DNA of 64,000 nt from Shinisaurus crocodilurus (Eukaryota > Chordata > Lepidosauria > Squamata > Shinisauridae). Positions 45,103 through 57,319 of this stretch are shown piece by piece (position 1 is the stretch's first letter; each line of letters opens with the position of its first letter). The notes below the pieces were generated by a model, which was given only the letters and a program-made list of their open reading frames with translations, ran no database searches and was not told the origin of the DNA. The translations under genes were made by a program, and so were the position numbers. Where the stretch lies: positions 145,220,599 through 145,284,598 of the forward strand of contig CM037880.1 in the NCBI GenBank assembly GCA_021292165.1. Direction: 5' to 3'.

Positions 45103-45514
45103 CAGCACAATCCTATGGCTGCTAGACAGCTTCTAGATGGCCATAGGATTTTTCAGATTCCCAGCTATGAGGTTGGAATCATTCCGACCTCGTAGCTGGG
45201 GATCTTCTGCGCTCAGATTTCCCCCCCTCGCAGCTGGCATGGAAAGAACTGTGCTGGCTGCTTCTCCAAAGTTGCAAGAGCAACCTCGGAGAAGGGCTTT
45301 GGGGGACATTCTGGGGACAGGGAGGGGAAGAGACAGGTGCCGCCAAGATACGAGGTATTCTGGTGGCGCCTCAGCCTCCTTTCCTCCCACTCCAAAGTGC
45401 TGCACTTACAAGGCCAAAACCTTCGCCTCCGCGCTCCTCCCGCCCTCCATAGGATGCCCATCACCCTCCAAGTTCGGTGGGTCACGGGCATCCCGACTGG
45501 ATTGCGCCCTAAAT
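45103..45514. mobile_element. Long MITE, 'gcaatcctat' terminus family, copy 2
   Basis: Ends 'agcacaatcctatgg' and 'ctggattgcgccct' are inverted. Near the left end a hairpin ('cccagctatgaggttgga' against 'tccgacctcgtagctggg') follows. Compare 241-715. ORFs on both strands (for example plus 45137-45517) are shadows of GC-rich sequence and are not kept in copy 1. Confidence 0.75.
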
Positions 45515-45519
45515 TAAGT

Positions 45520-46460
45520 AAGTCCAAGAGTGTTATGGTAGATGAAAGATAAGAGACTGTAGGGCTGTTAAGGAAGGAACAGTTTAGTGCACATTTTTAA
45601 AAACAATGTATTTTTGGCACATTATAGCTTATATAAGGTTATATACAGAGTGCACCCTACAAGTGATACATCTCCTCCTAATTCACAATTAAACAACTAG
45701 CAAGAAAGAACATTTATCAGATAATACGATAATATAAGAATAATAGGACTTGTTAATCACCTGGGGAATTGCAAGGAAAGGTGCCTTACCTAATTTGTGT
45801 ATTTTATTTATACATGTTGAACATAACTGGAATAAATTTCACATGAACACAGTAGGTACTTTTGGATTCTGGGGCAAGCTTTTCACATGAGGAAGCATAG
45901 CTTCCAGAAAGGCTTATTCCCCTACACCTGTCTTTTGATAAATTAAGCACTGCCAGGAACCTACTTCTTTTTAAAAATGTCAGCTGTTGCCGCATGGTTG
46001 TAAGCCGATAAACTATTAAGGAAGGATTTTGTTTTTAAGTATGATTGATCAATCCATATTCAGTATACCAGTCTGCGTGAATAATTCCAGGAGGCAACAA
46101 GCACATAATTAACCACTTGACAATAAAACTTAATTGCTTCTGATTTGTTAACATGGTAGCTACTCCTAAATCATGGGTCACTTCTGAGTTAAAAGAAGAA
46201 TTGTGCTGGTGAAAGAAAGTTTCAATTGTCCCCTTTATGAAATGTTTAAAAAGCCTGGGTAGTGATATGGAGACTTGGGGGGGAGGGGCCAATCACAGAT
46301 TACCAGGGTGATTTCAATTGACTGGATTTTACACTAGTAATGTCTATTAGGTGGAACCACATGGGTCAGACAATGGGGGAGGGAAATCCTAAAAGATGTT
46401 ACCACAGTGGTGTAGAATCCAGCCATGTGGAAGTAGCCTCCACAGTACTCAGTAATGTGT
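45520..46460. other. Unique AT-rich DNA
   Basis: No repeat family or gene recognised. Confidence 0.4.
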
Positions 46461-46470
46461 GAACTGGTCC

Positions 46471-47898
46471 CAGGGCCGGTGCAAAGCCGTTTGGTGCCCT
46501 AGGCAAGATCAGATATTTAGCGCCCCCCTTTCCCACTTGAGCCCTCCCTCCCTCCAGCCCTATGCCCATTATGAAATAAAAGTCAATTGGCAAAACCTAA
46601 AAAAAATATTATCATAAACATTGACAAACATACATAAAATACATGTTATATTTGTTTAAAAAGAAATATTTGATTCTCATTATTTTTAAGAAAATGTTTT
46701 TAAATGATTTCTATTCAGAAGTAGCATAAAACCACTTCAAATAAATTAAATATTTCAGATAAAGTTAAGACATGCCCTCAGCTCTTAATACGCCCTTATT
46801 CCTAATGCGTATAGTAGACAATTGTGCGGTCCCTCAGAAGCGAGAGAAATGCACACTTGGCATGTGCTCAGAGGCACGCTTCCCACTGATACGGGTGTCA
46901 TGTTGTCCAGGACTGAAGGCTGGCATTGTAAACAGGTTCTGGGGGCTGCCCCTCCAGAAACTTTGGCTGGAGTTCAGCCTCTTGTGCCTCTCCCCTTCTC
47001 TAGTGCCCGTGGAAAAGCCACACTACTCTGCCTTCCCCTCGCCTTTCAGACATATGTTGAGCTGCTCGTGTTAGCTCAGTGGGCATTCTGCACAGGCTCA
47101 GGGGCACTGTCTTCTTCAGCCTGACTCTACAGGGATTTCTATTCATCCCACCCTCCCTCCCCACTTCGACCGACGCTTGCTGGCACACGCAGAATTTCAG
47201 GTGCCCTTTCCCTCTTTGCTGACTCTGCGCGGGGTGGCTTTACCGGTTGGACTGGGGGCACCAGCCTGTCATGTGACTGCTTAAGAGTCAAGCCAGAAAG
47301 GCTTCTCATCGAGACCCTCGAATGTAGCTCCGACGCGTGCGCCCCACCTTCGTCTCCCTATCCTCTGGCAGAAGAATCAGCCCCACTGAACTGGACGAGG
47401 GACTTACTCCCGAGGAAACACGCCCAGGCTGGGGCTGGAAGGAAGAGAGGCGCGGTGGTTCTGGCTGGCCGGCATGGGCAGGAAGGCGGGGGGGGAGCGG
47501 CTGGGTTGCACCTTCACCGTCTATCCAGGCGCGCGCCTCCTCGCGACCATTTCCGGACCACCACCCCCTGGAGGGGAGGCGCCAGGCGCCTGACCTTTGC
47601 TGCCTCCTTGCCCAGCCTGCTTATAAATGCGAGTCAGCCGGCGAGGTGAGAAGCAGCGCCGCGCTCAGACTCGGCAGTCGGCAGCAGCAGCAGCGAGAGG
47701 AGGAGACGGAGCGGAGGCACCCCTCCCCCGGCGCCCTCCGCAGCAACTGCGGGGTGACACTCCAGGCCTGGCAGCAGCGTGTGTGCAGCCGCGGGGCCAC
47801 ATCCGCCTCTCTCCTCCTCCTACACGCCTCGGTGGCGCCCCCTTTAGCCCTGCGCCCTAGGCAACTGCCTAGTCCGCCTAATGGTAGCGCCGGCCCTG
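46471..47898. mobile_element. 1.43-kb hAT element with perfect target duplication and promoter-like cargo
   Basis: The element runs from 'cagggccggtgcaaagcc' to 'gtagcgccggccctg' and is flanked by identical octamers 'actggtcc' (46463-46470 and 47899-47906). Subterminal 'tgccctaggca' and 'gccctaggcaactgcctag' are inverted counterparts. The left 330 bp are AT-rich; from about 46840 the content becomes GC-rich and from 47300 CpG-rich. No transposase motif is visible in any frame. The 220-codon ORF at 47337-47999 runs past the element end into flanking DNA and is rich in Arg, Ser, Gly and Pro, so it is not called a gene. Non-autonomous element with atypical internal DNA. Confidence 0.9.
47300..47870 (+). 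promoter_or_regulatory. CpG-rich, TATA-containing promoter-like segment inside the hAT
   Basis: CpG dinucleotides are frequent here, unlike the surrounding window. 'ttataaat' at 47621-47628 sits in a GC-rich setting, with CAG/CAGC repeats and a purine-rich 'gagaggaggagacggagcgg' stretch starting 60 bases downstream, as in many vertebrate 5' UTRs. Upstream, 'tcatgtgact' (47269) is an E-box-like site. If used on the plus strand, a start near 47650-47660 would be expected. This may be a captured host promoter or the element's own; function is inferred. Confidence 0.45.
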
Positions 47899-47906
47899 AC
47901 TGGTCC

Positions 47907-49485
47907 CCAAATCTGCTCAGCATCCAACTTCCCCTCTCTTGGCATCAGAGGTTGAGTTCAGAAGAAGGGCTGACAATACATCTGCAGCCAGCTTGCTAAC
48001 AAGGGGTTGCTGGAAGATGGCCCCTGTCCATCTGTTGAGGACCTCTTTCAGTTTTTCAGTTGGGATGAACTCCCTTGGCCTAAATCCATCCAGGGATGAA
48101 CCTGCAAGGTGGCAGGGAAAGTGGGCTTATTTTATGACATCCTGCACTCACCATTCTATCATGGGGGTTATGTGGATACTTTTATGAAGATAGCAATGTG
48201 GTTTCATCCAGCTAACTCCATCACACTATTCTGGTACTACCATTATTTTCTCCTGAATATTTATGAGTCAGGTCCAACCACTTACCCTGCAGCAAACTTC
48301 CAGTGGCAGCCTTTCCCCTATCCATCCACTGTGAACAAGTTTGGTAGCAGTAAAACTGTACCCCAAGCAAAATAAAAGCAATTGCAAAAAGGAAAGCCAC
48401 AAATATTCACCTAAAAATTTCAAAGTTCATTCTCATTTGTCATCTTTTATAGATTAATACAATAAAAATGCAAGATGATCCCCTCAAGGGAGGGAGAAAA
48501 CATAATTTCACACTGTTGGTTTTTTTAAAATGCCTTGGTATATTTTATTCCTTTTTTCAGTCATGAGTGTTTGAATCTTGATATATTTCACTCAGTTTTG
48601 TCATTTTGATACTGACGCATTAAAAAAAGCTGATGTCTTTTTTGGTCCCTAGGGTGGAAAAAAAAAATTCAGAAAAAAATCTGATCTATGTAACGAAAGC
48701 TTTTTTATGTCAAGACAAAATATAAACAAAGCAGCAAAATGGAGTATCAAGAAAAATAATGTTATTGGCCATCTGTTATACTAAAAAAAATAATAATCAG
48801 TTGTGATATTGTAATGTGAAGATGCAAACACCAACAATGAGAGAGATAAAAAGACACACTAGCAAGAAGGCATAAAATGGTTTATAATAAGTTATATACA
48901 ACTAATATCAAGAATTGTATCCAAACAGGTAGAAAACAGTGGACGAGATCCCATCCTGCCATTTTGCTGATGGAACTGCTTCTGTCACCAGAACTGGGAG
49001 GGGCAATTTCCCCTCCACACAGCAGACCCCCATGTGACCTTGAAACCTGCTCTGGAGAGCTGGGAAATCCTTCAGAGCAAGTTTCCGGGATGCATGAAGG
49101 GGGGGGGGTACAAATCGCTGCTACACCAGCAGGTGTCCACTAGCACAGCATTCAGTTTAAGCAAGTGTATGGTGATGCATATGTGTACTCACATATAACT
49201 GGTAGTTTTACAGCATGAACTTCAAACAGGATTCTACTTGCAGAATAACATAGGGTGCCCTCATTGACCACAGCCAAATTACTTGCTCTAGCTTTCTACT
49301 CTATCCAGATGTTTGCTGAAGTCATATATAAATGTCCCAAGAGTTGGCACTGGAGTTTGTGAAGTCACCCTAAATCACATTTGCCTGCCTATTTCATCAC
49401 TAGGCTTATCAGTTGCAGTTGTGTGCCAAATCTGTACCTAATCCTACTGTGCACCATCCAATGGTATCTATTTCACTGGCAAAAT
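47907..49485. other. Unique AT-rich DNA
   Basis: No repeat family or gene recognised. The ORFs present are short and domain-free. Confidence 0.4.
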
Positions 49486-49489
49486 GTAA

Positions 49490-50880
49490 TATTTATCATT
49501 TATTTTTAAACTGATATACCCCACCTTTCTTCCTGGGCATTCAAGGCGGCAAAAACACACACACAAAAACCAACCCTCCCCATAGATTTAACAATGAAAA
49601 ATACCCTTACCATTTCAAACAAAGACCTCTAAACATTAAAACACAAAAACAACCAAGAAGATAAAATTACAGCAGCAGTCAAAATAGTTTACAAATTAAA
49701 AAACAGAAACAGCTTAAAATAGCAGGTTAAATATTACACATTACACAACTTCCTAAAATGGTATTCATCAGCTTCTATAAGGTCATTAATGAGGAAGTGA
49801 GAAGGGTCTCCCTTGGAAGGGAGTTCCAGAGCCTAGGCCAGTGATGGCGAACCTTTTTGAGCCCGAGTGCCCAAACTGCAACACAAAACCAACTTATTTA
49901 TTTCAAAGTGCCAACACTGCAATTAAACCTGAATACTGAGGTTTTAGTTTTAGAAAAAGAACTCATACAGCTGTCCGAACTAAATAACATCTTTTGTCTT
50001 TAAAGAAAAACACAATAACAGAGCTTTCAATGATATAGTTTTTTGTTGAAAAAAAAATCAACTCAAAAAATTATTATAGTACTACATTGTACACATAGCC
50101 TGAAGGGAATTTATACAAACTTTTTAAATAATTAGGTGCATGCATTTTTGGATAAGGGATTCTCAACTTGTAATATGATTATATGCCAGATTGAAATTGT
50201 ATGGGGCAAGCTTTACTCCGGGTCCTTTCCCTGCTTCTACAGGTGTCGGATTAGTAAAAGTAAAAGTCAACCTGTACTAGGATGAGCAAGATAAACAAGA
50301 AAACTAAACGTGCTTAAGACATCTTAAACACTTTATGTCTTGGACTGCAAACACTGCATTAGGCAAAAGTTTGCATTGGGCATGCTTTTGCACAATTAAT
50401 GTGATTTTTGCTATTGCATGCATGCTGATAATTTGTCAAACCTTGGCTCATACTCCGTTAGTTTGAGAGCAACACATGCAGCACTCAGGTCAACTGTTAG
50501 GGCTTTACATCCAAGCCATGCTCTGTGCATCATTCTTCAAAATCTTTTAAATGTGATAACAATGTAGAAAAGAATTCTGTAACAGGAATTCTAGAATAAA
50601 ATCATTCTGTTCCACACTGTGAGAAAGAACAAGATCATTAGTGTTTTGCAGAAGGGGACGGTCTTTTCGCGATCTGGTGACCAATGGTTCAAGTGCCCAC
50701 AGAGAGGTCCCTGCGTGCCAGCTGTGGCACCCGTGCCATAGGTTCGCCATCACTGGCCTAGGCCCAGCCGCTGAAAAGGGTTTTTACCTAGTCCCAACTA
50801 AATATATCTCTGGGATTGTTGGGACATCCAAACAGGCCGGTGAGGATGATCTCAAATGGTAGTCAGTTCCTTTTGCTTTG
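49490..50880 (-). mobile_element. Antisense LINE 3' end (L2-like), split by a hAT
   Basis: Read on the minus strand, flanking DNA gives 'cggctgggcctaggctctgg', 'aactcccttccaaggg', a long T-rich UTR and 'gccgccttgaatgcccagga' before an 'aaaataaat' tail at 49490-49520. This order (a '..GWNSLPR..'-like end of ORF2, then UTR, then a genomic tail) is that of L2-type LINEs. The two halves join at the hAT target site. Confidence 0.6.
49839..50755. mobile_element. 0.92-kb hAT element with perfect palindromic 8-bp target duplication
   Basis: Both ends carry the 16-bp inverted repeat 'cagtgatggcgaacct'. Identical octamers 'gcctaggc' flank it (49831-49838 and 50756-50763). The right subterminal region has the 'gccacagctggcacgc' wording (minus strand) seen in vertebrate hAT families with 'gatggcgaacct' ends, some of which are known for horizontal transfer. 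The interior is AT-rich and has no transposase ORF, though it may be a deletion derivative. The octamer has TA at its centre, as in Buster-type hATs. Confidence 0.92.
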
Positions 50881-50889
50881 CTAATGGGT

Positions 50890-51385
50890 ACTGACTGAAT
50901 TTTGAAATTCTGTAAAGGAGGAATAGTATTTGAGCACTATTTTATGGACCATTAAAAGATATAAATTTGAGGTATCCAAATACATGATTTTTAAAAGATA
51001 TTATTAAAAAGACTCTCTCGCAGGTGTTATGGAATAGACACATTTGGAATTGAAGTTTCCATATAGAAGACACAGCAAAGCCCTATTTGGGGCTTTCAGA
51101 ATCTGTGTTGAACGAACACATGAACATCTGTGTTGAATGACACCTCCCCCTCCTCACGTGTTTCTGTTGCCCTGTTCTGTTGTAGGGCAACAGTCTGAAG
51201 AGGAGCACGTCCTGTATCCGTCGAGGCCCTCCACATGATTAAGAACCCTGATTTTCCAACGCTCTTCTTCAGGCTACCACCCTACACACATACAGGGTGA
51301 TGGTTGTGGCAGTGGAGAGGGGGGCAGAGCGGGAGAGCTCCTCTCTCCTCATGCATACATTCAACACAGAAGAATGAATGCCTGA
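50890..51385. other. Unique DNA
   Basis: A direct repeat 'catctgtgttgaa(c/t)ga' occurs near 51102 and 51126. No gene or repeat family recognised. Confidence 0.4.
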
Positions 51386-51390
51386 AGAAG

Positions 51391-51620
51391 GTTTACGTCG
51401 TAGTGGTTAGAGCGTTGGACTAGGCCTGGGGAGAGGTTCAAATCCCTAGTCAGCCATGAAGCTGCCTGGGTGCCTTGCACCAGTCACTCTCTCTTAGCCT
51501 AAGCTAACACAGAGGGTTGTTATGAGGATAAAATGGCATGGAAGAACCATATAGAAGAACCACTTTAAGCTCCTTGGAGGAAAAGTAGGATATATACATG
51601 TAACAATGAACAAACAAAAT
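51391..51620 (+). mobile_element. tRNA-derived SINE (squamate type), diverged copy
   Basis: A box 'tagtggttagagcgttgg' at 51401, B-box region 'gaggttcaaatccc' at 51433, body 'gttgttatgaggataaaatgg', 'aagctccttggagg' and tail 'aggatatatacatgtaac'. Same family as 5440-5680 in the other orientation. Confidence 0.85.
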
Positions 51621-51629
51621 CTTTACTTC

Positions 51630-52290
51630 TACCATTGGCTTCTTATTATGCAGCTGCCTATCCCCAAAAACCCTGCCCCTCATTAATTCTGGCAGTATTG
51701 GTTCTACAGTCTAGGTAAGGAAGATGGCCCTGACTGTATCCAGCACAGAAAGCATCTTCTTCCCAGAGTCTACTCACTGGGAGATTATGGCAGTTTTCTT
51801 TTTCCTGTTCTTAGTTGGATTGGCTTATGTGATTTGTCTTTCAAAACTGTGATGGCCACTTAAAGCATCAACAAAAAGGAAGATATGCATCACCAAAAAG
51901 AGGGCAGCAATTTGCAGAAAATGTGCATATATGCTATTTCACAGGTGTAATGCACATTTAGAAATTATTACTATAATTTAAAAAGAAACAGAATAAATCT
52001 CATCGGGGTGGGGGGAGGAACCTTTGTGCCTGCTCAGTCTGCTTTCTAGGTACTGTTGATGGGCAACTTCAAGGCCGCTGCCCTCCTTTCTTCCGGTTCT
52101 TTATTTTTAATCTGGCTTAGATTGGGCAACCCTTCATAGAGAGGACTGTCCTTAGTACACTCTATTCTAAAAAGTGGTGCTCACTGACAATGAGGATAGT
52201 GATAACATCTAGTCTACAAAGATTCCTTCAGTGGTTTGAAGATATTTAAGTCTTTAGAACTGCAAAGTGTCCTTATCATCTTTTCCTGAC
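51630..52290. other. Unique DNA
   Basis: No gene or repeat family recognised. Confidence 0.4.
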
Positions 52291-52339
52291 ATATTGTTGC
52301 TTTTCCTCTATTAATGGAAGAAACCAAACATGAAAAGCC

Positions 52340-52478
52340 TTGTAATTCTTTGTTTTCCATAACTAGTGTATTATGCTGTATTTTATCATGTTGTACATTG
52401 CCCAGAGTGGCCAGTTTGCTGGCCAGATGGGAGATCCATAAATGCGACAAATAAATAAAAAAATAAATAAAGTGGCAT
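52340..52478 (+). repeat. LINE 3' UTR and (AAATA)n tail
   Basis: 'gtacattgcccagagtggcc', 'agatgggagatccataaatg' and 'acaaataaataaaaaaataa' give the layout of a reptile LINE 3' terminus. Family uncertain. Confidence 0.6.
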
Positions 52479-52484
52479 CAGTGT

Positions 52485-54590
52485 ATTTTCTGAGACTGAG
52501 AAAGTGGCTAATAAAACAAGAGAATCTAGCTGAGGTCTGATCTGTTGCAGGACTACATGGGGGAGAGTGCAATGGAGCCTTCAAACAGCCAACCACTTCT
52601 AAGGCAAGTGAAACACTGCAAGCATTATTCATGGTCCAGAAGGACATAAAATTGACTCTGGCAGCTCAGTAAAATAACTGAAGATTAGGTAATGCCAGTT
52701 CCCATACCCTAGGGGAGATGTAAAATACAGACTCAGAACAGATACTTCCTGTGCTTTGATCTTGCCAAATTACCTTAACAAAATTTTTGTCAGTGTCTTC
52801 AGATATCTTTCTTGGAAGAGATTGGGGCAAATGCTACATCGAGTAAGGGAATGGGAATTGCCATGTTTGTGAAAATTTGTTCTTCATAGCGGAGGAGCTG
52901 ATAAACCAAAACTAAGGATGAGAAGTCCCACAGGTATTGGTTATGTTCTCTCATTCAGTCATGTGCTGTGTTTTGTACCTGGGTTCAGAGCCACAAGCAA
53001 ATTTCATGACCTGAAACAATGGAGGTCACTTATAATTTAGGCATTATAAAGCTGTGGCAGCCATGTTGGTGATTCAGAACCTTGTAAAGGCATCATCTGT
53101 GCCTGTGGGTAATCAAACCCATGTACATCATTACTGCTTGTTTCATAAAGTATGGATGCATTGAGCAAGATCCCAGCTTCATGTTCTATAATTTACAGCA
53201 GTCGATGTCAGACAATTTTCACCTGCATCATGCCATCTCTTTCCTCTTTCTCCCTGCCTTTACCCATCTTATAGTACAGAGATAATCCAAGTGACCAGCA
53301 ATTCTCAAAAGTGCACGTGCAAGATCACAGAAACTATACTGGTCTTTATTGGGCTTGTTTTGTAAATTATTGTGACTATTTTTGTGAGTTAGTTTGTGGC
53401 GATTGCATACCAAGCTCACCAGCACATCTGTCAGAGAGTGCATACAACATTTTAGACCTAAACCCACCCACCCCAGAACATAGTGAATGATTGTCCAGAC
53501 AATCAACAGACTTCATCAAATGTTTCAAGCGCTTCTGAGTCTTCATTCAGAAGATGGGGCAAACTACAGCCCTAAAGGTCATTAAATGTAAGACTGTTGA
53601 GTTCCACAAAAGTGTATCTTCATTTTATCTCACAGAAGAGTCTCAAGGCATTTGAAATGCACCAAAAATGTATCATTTCCCTCGGTAATCAATATATCCC
53701 TCAATTGATCTTTTTTTTCAGCTTGGTTTGGTGTAAGCCTTTCCACTGGGGGGTGGGGGACTTACATACCAGTGATCTGAAGGTATGGGGGGGGGGGCAG
53801 GGAGATGGGATAACCCTGTTCCACAGCTAGTGCCCTTACATTGTAATACAGACTGAATCAACTAACAAAAGCTTCTGGAATAGCCCTGATTTAGGAAATA
53901 TAGCACAACATTCCTATTATAGACATGCTCTTTGTCCCCGAGCTAAAGCCACCAAATTGCTATAAAACTAAATAATCAAGGAAACATACATCTCCATGGT
54001 AATAACTGCAGTGACACCCAGTATGTATGCATCTGCTACTTCAGTGTAACACATTATAGTAAGAGGAATGTATACTGGCAGTGTTTGTGTTCATTTTGGC
54101 TGCATCTAGTTTAATTTCCTATGCCTTTTTATGAGATGGCATTCAGTTGTTTTTTCATTAAGCGATCCTTTTCCCAATATTTATTTGACAGCCCTGAATT
54201 TTGCAAAATTCCCTTTGTGTACATCTATGGCTACTTTCACTTATCACAAAAATAAATTGCATACAGTGCTAGGGTTACCAGGTCTCCTGAGGTTCAGCCC
54301 CTGAAACTCATGGGGAAGAGCGGGGGCAAAGCACTTGGTGATGTTTTTAAAGAGCTGCCAAGCCTCTCCTAAATCCTCCAAAGGAGAATTATTGCCAATA
54401 TATTTCCAAACTATACTATATACACGTGCTAGAGAGATACATGAGCGTTTCCCAAGCAAAATAAAAAGTACATTCTGACTGGCAGATGGCTATCAGCATC
54501 CGGCCACATGATGGGGTGGTTTGGATGGCATGTGAAAGTGTCAACCTGGCCTATCATGTGGAGACAGGATACTGTCTTTGCTTCTGCTAT
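52485..54590. other. Mostly unique DNA
   Basis: A fragment starting 'ctagggttaccaggtctcc' at 54270 resembles repeat termini but no partner end was found. Otherwise nothing recognised; a G run lies at about 53788. Confidence 0.4.
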
Positions 54591-54595
54591 TGGGG

Positions 54596-54908
54596 CAGGG
54601 CTAGCCCAAGACATTTTGCTGCCTGAGGCAAAGGACAAGATGGCTCCCCCTCAACAACATGCCACGTACAGACATCAACTGGACTGGCAGCTGAACCTTA
54701 CTTCCTTACTGGTGATGGGATAATGTCCTACACCACACCTGAGGCAACAGGCTGGTTTACTGGGGCAAGGACAGATTATGTGGCATAACAGCCTGTCCCC
54801 AACAGAGGGGAATGGTAGGGAGTCTAGGAGAAGCAGCTGGGAGGCTTCCCCCAGCATTTGCTGCCTGACCCAGTCACCTCACTCTACGTAATGGCAGGGC
54901 CAGCCCTG
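54596..54908. mobile_element. hAT-like MITE, 'cagggctagccc' ends
   Basis: Ends 'cagggctagccc' and 'gggccagccctg' are inverted. The flanking octamers 'tattgggg' (54588-54595) and 'catttggg' (54909-54916) match at six of eight positions. Relative of 18102-18352, and termini resemble 46471-47898 and 11512-11964. The right end and target copy are partly duplicated ('ggccagccctgcatttg' occurs twice, at about 54899 and 54916). Confidence 0.82.
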
Positions 54909-54956
54909 CATTTGGGCCAGCCCTGCATTTGGGCCATCCATGCAGGGATGACCTTA

Positions 54957-55130
54957 TAGATTTCATAGATTTCATAGATCATAGAGTTGGAAGGAGCCTA
55001 CAAGGCTATTGAGTCCAACCCGCTGCTCAATGCAGGAAACTAGAGGAGGGGTCTCCCATCCAAGTAATAACCAGGCCTGACCCTGCTTAGCTTTCCACGC
55101 TCAGATAAGCTGAGCCAGCGTAAGCCCCAT
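54957..55130 (-). mobile_element. 5S rRNA-derived SINE with CR1-like tail, copy 2
   Basis: Nearly identical to 23372-23536: minus strand 'ggaaagctaagcagggtcag', 'tacttggatgggagacc', linker, then CR1-type 'ccttccaactctatgatct' and a short 'gaaatct' repeat tail. The high similarity between copies suggests fairly recent activity. Confidence 0.88.
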
Positions 55131-55134
55131 ACAT

Positions 55135-56515
55135 AAAATCCTACACTTATAGGCCTCAATTACATGAACAAGTCTTAGATTTTTATCTGGAAATCAACTA
55201 GCAATTGAAGCTTACACATGTATGTAGGCCCTATGCAGTCAGAACCCAACCTTCTCTCACAGATAGCCAAGGATGGCTGAGGTAGGGATAGCATGATGGC
55301 TGTACATGATGGCCCCAATTAACCCCAACTGTACATGATTGTACATAATGACTCCAATTTCAGGTATCATCCAAAGTGGCCCAATATCCTGACAAAATTT
55401 GCACAGAAACTACTTAAATGAGTCAAAATGAATGTTGTTGTTGGTGTTGACAAAATAACTATGGAGATGAATACAAGCTTCACATATGGGGTCTAGCAGC
55501 TAACGATGCACCATGTCTGTGATCCTATCTCCATTGTTATCAGAAGTCCCACATTCTTCAGTCATTCAAATTGGTTTCACACTTCCAGGATTAGCCTGGC
55601 TGTTCCATGAGTATTTTTTCCTGTGTAAAAGTAGTAATCATGGATTGAAGCAATGAGTAGGTGCCAAAGGAATGGCTGGATTTACTCGGGGGGGGGGGGG
55701 GAGTGAATGCAACTACTGCCACCCATTATCTTATACTTAATGTGATACATTGAGCAGTTTTATCAATGATATCAAGATCAGTCATTCTGGTTGCCAGGTT
55801 CAAACTTACACAGGAAAATGAACCTCTTTCCAAACATACTATGCATGGATCTTATATAAGAATATAGAAAAACAAAGTTCCTTTATACAGTACCAGATAA
55901 ATTGTTGGCACAGTTTCATAACTTCTTATTGTAAGGTGGGTGAATGTTCGGTACAATACATGCCTGGACAGTCTATCAATCACACATATTCATTTGTCTG
56001 TTTAAAAAACAATGGATCCTCAATTATTTTATGAAGATCAAGACCTGTGCAAGAACAACGATCCCACAGCATTTGACGTAGCTGAACTTAAACAATCATG
56101 ATTCACCCTAGGTATGTCACTACACAATCCCTCTTTTATCGTTCCCTTTCCAATCCCAATCACTCACCGTTCATATCTGAAGCTGGTTTGTCTATCATTC
56201 AATTGTGACACTTTCCTCTCTGTCTGAACCTCCCACCCTTTTAAATAACACTTGAAGGCAAGGACATGATTTGGCCACTTGCTCTCTTCTTGTTTTTTTC
56301 AAAAATTTGTATCAAAAAGTCAGGAGACAAACACTGGAATATTGTACCTCATTCCTAGAATATCAACCATGTGTCTCTGCGCAGACTGAACTTAGCAGAC
56401 ACTATTGTCCTTGGAAATTGAAAGAATCATGCCAGTATTAGATTCTTTGACGTTTTTCTTTAATGGCCTTCCTTCGCAGGACACCTTCCTTATTTTGTAC
56501 AATACATTCGTTATT
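55135..56515. other. Unique DNA
   Basis: A 13-base G run lies at about 55689. No gene or repeat family recognised. Confidence 0.4.
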
Positions 56516-57319
56516 TAAGCATTTGATTTAAGCCTTCTGGGGCTTATATGCTGGCTCACTGCAGGGTGGAGGGCTGCCACTGGCAGGCCGCCCCAGTAGG
56601 GGCATCCACGAAGGGGGTGACACCAAAGGGGGCATGCCCCTTTGGGTTGCCCCTTCGGGGTGCCATGAGGGCGAGAGCACACCTCTTTCCTCTATTTTCC
56701 CTTCTCCCTCTCCCCCCCACGTATGCCTGTGTGCCTGTTTGTATTGCTGCCTGATTAGTTTCATATTTATTTTGTGATTATGCTGGGTTGATTGTGTATG
56801 ACTGGATAATGATTGGTGTACGTGAAGTTTTGAGTGGCTGTGGATTTGTTTGTGTTGTGAATGAGCAGAGTACTGAGAGTGTGTGATAAGTTTTGGTGTG
56901 GCGGGATGTGCAGGGAGGGCCCTGATGCAGGGACCCGTGGAGGTGGTGCCACCATCCCAGTGATTTGCGGTCGAAGGAGATGTGGTAGGAAGAGGGGATT
57001 GGGACATCAGAGTAGAATGGGCTACAGATGTTTATACACTGTTCCCCTTCTACCACCCTCCTCTAGCTCTCAAATATCTGGTAGCTCATCCACTGAGCCC
57101 TCCTGTCTTGTGGTGCTCCTATTTAACGCCAGATCGGTCTGCAATAAGACTGCACTGCACTCATTCATGATTAAATCGTGGATGACAATGCCAATCTGGT
57201 GTGTATTACTGAGACTTCGGTGGGTTAGCTCGGTGGGCTGGACCTGACTCAGCAATGCCTACCTGGGTACTCAGTGCAGCACCAGCATAGGCTGGAGGTC
57301 TGGAGGCCATGATTCACAT

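Noticed and set aside
47337..47999. 220-codon plus-strand ORF, the longest in the window
   Set aside because: It crosses the right end of the hAT element into unrelated flanking DNA, is of low complexity (Arg, Ser, Gly, Pro, Gln runs) and has no domain. GC-rich DNA is poor in stops, so length alone is not evidence.
51391..51470. tRNA gene
   Set aside because: A and B boxes are present, but there is no cloverleaf with an acceptor stem and the sequence continues into a SINE body and tail. The same holds for 5440-5680.
56528..57007. 159-codon minus-strand ORF
   Set aside because: It is antisense to the L2 5' region, is rich in His, Ser, Thr and Pro, and has no recognisable domain.
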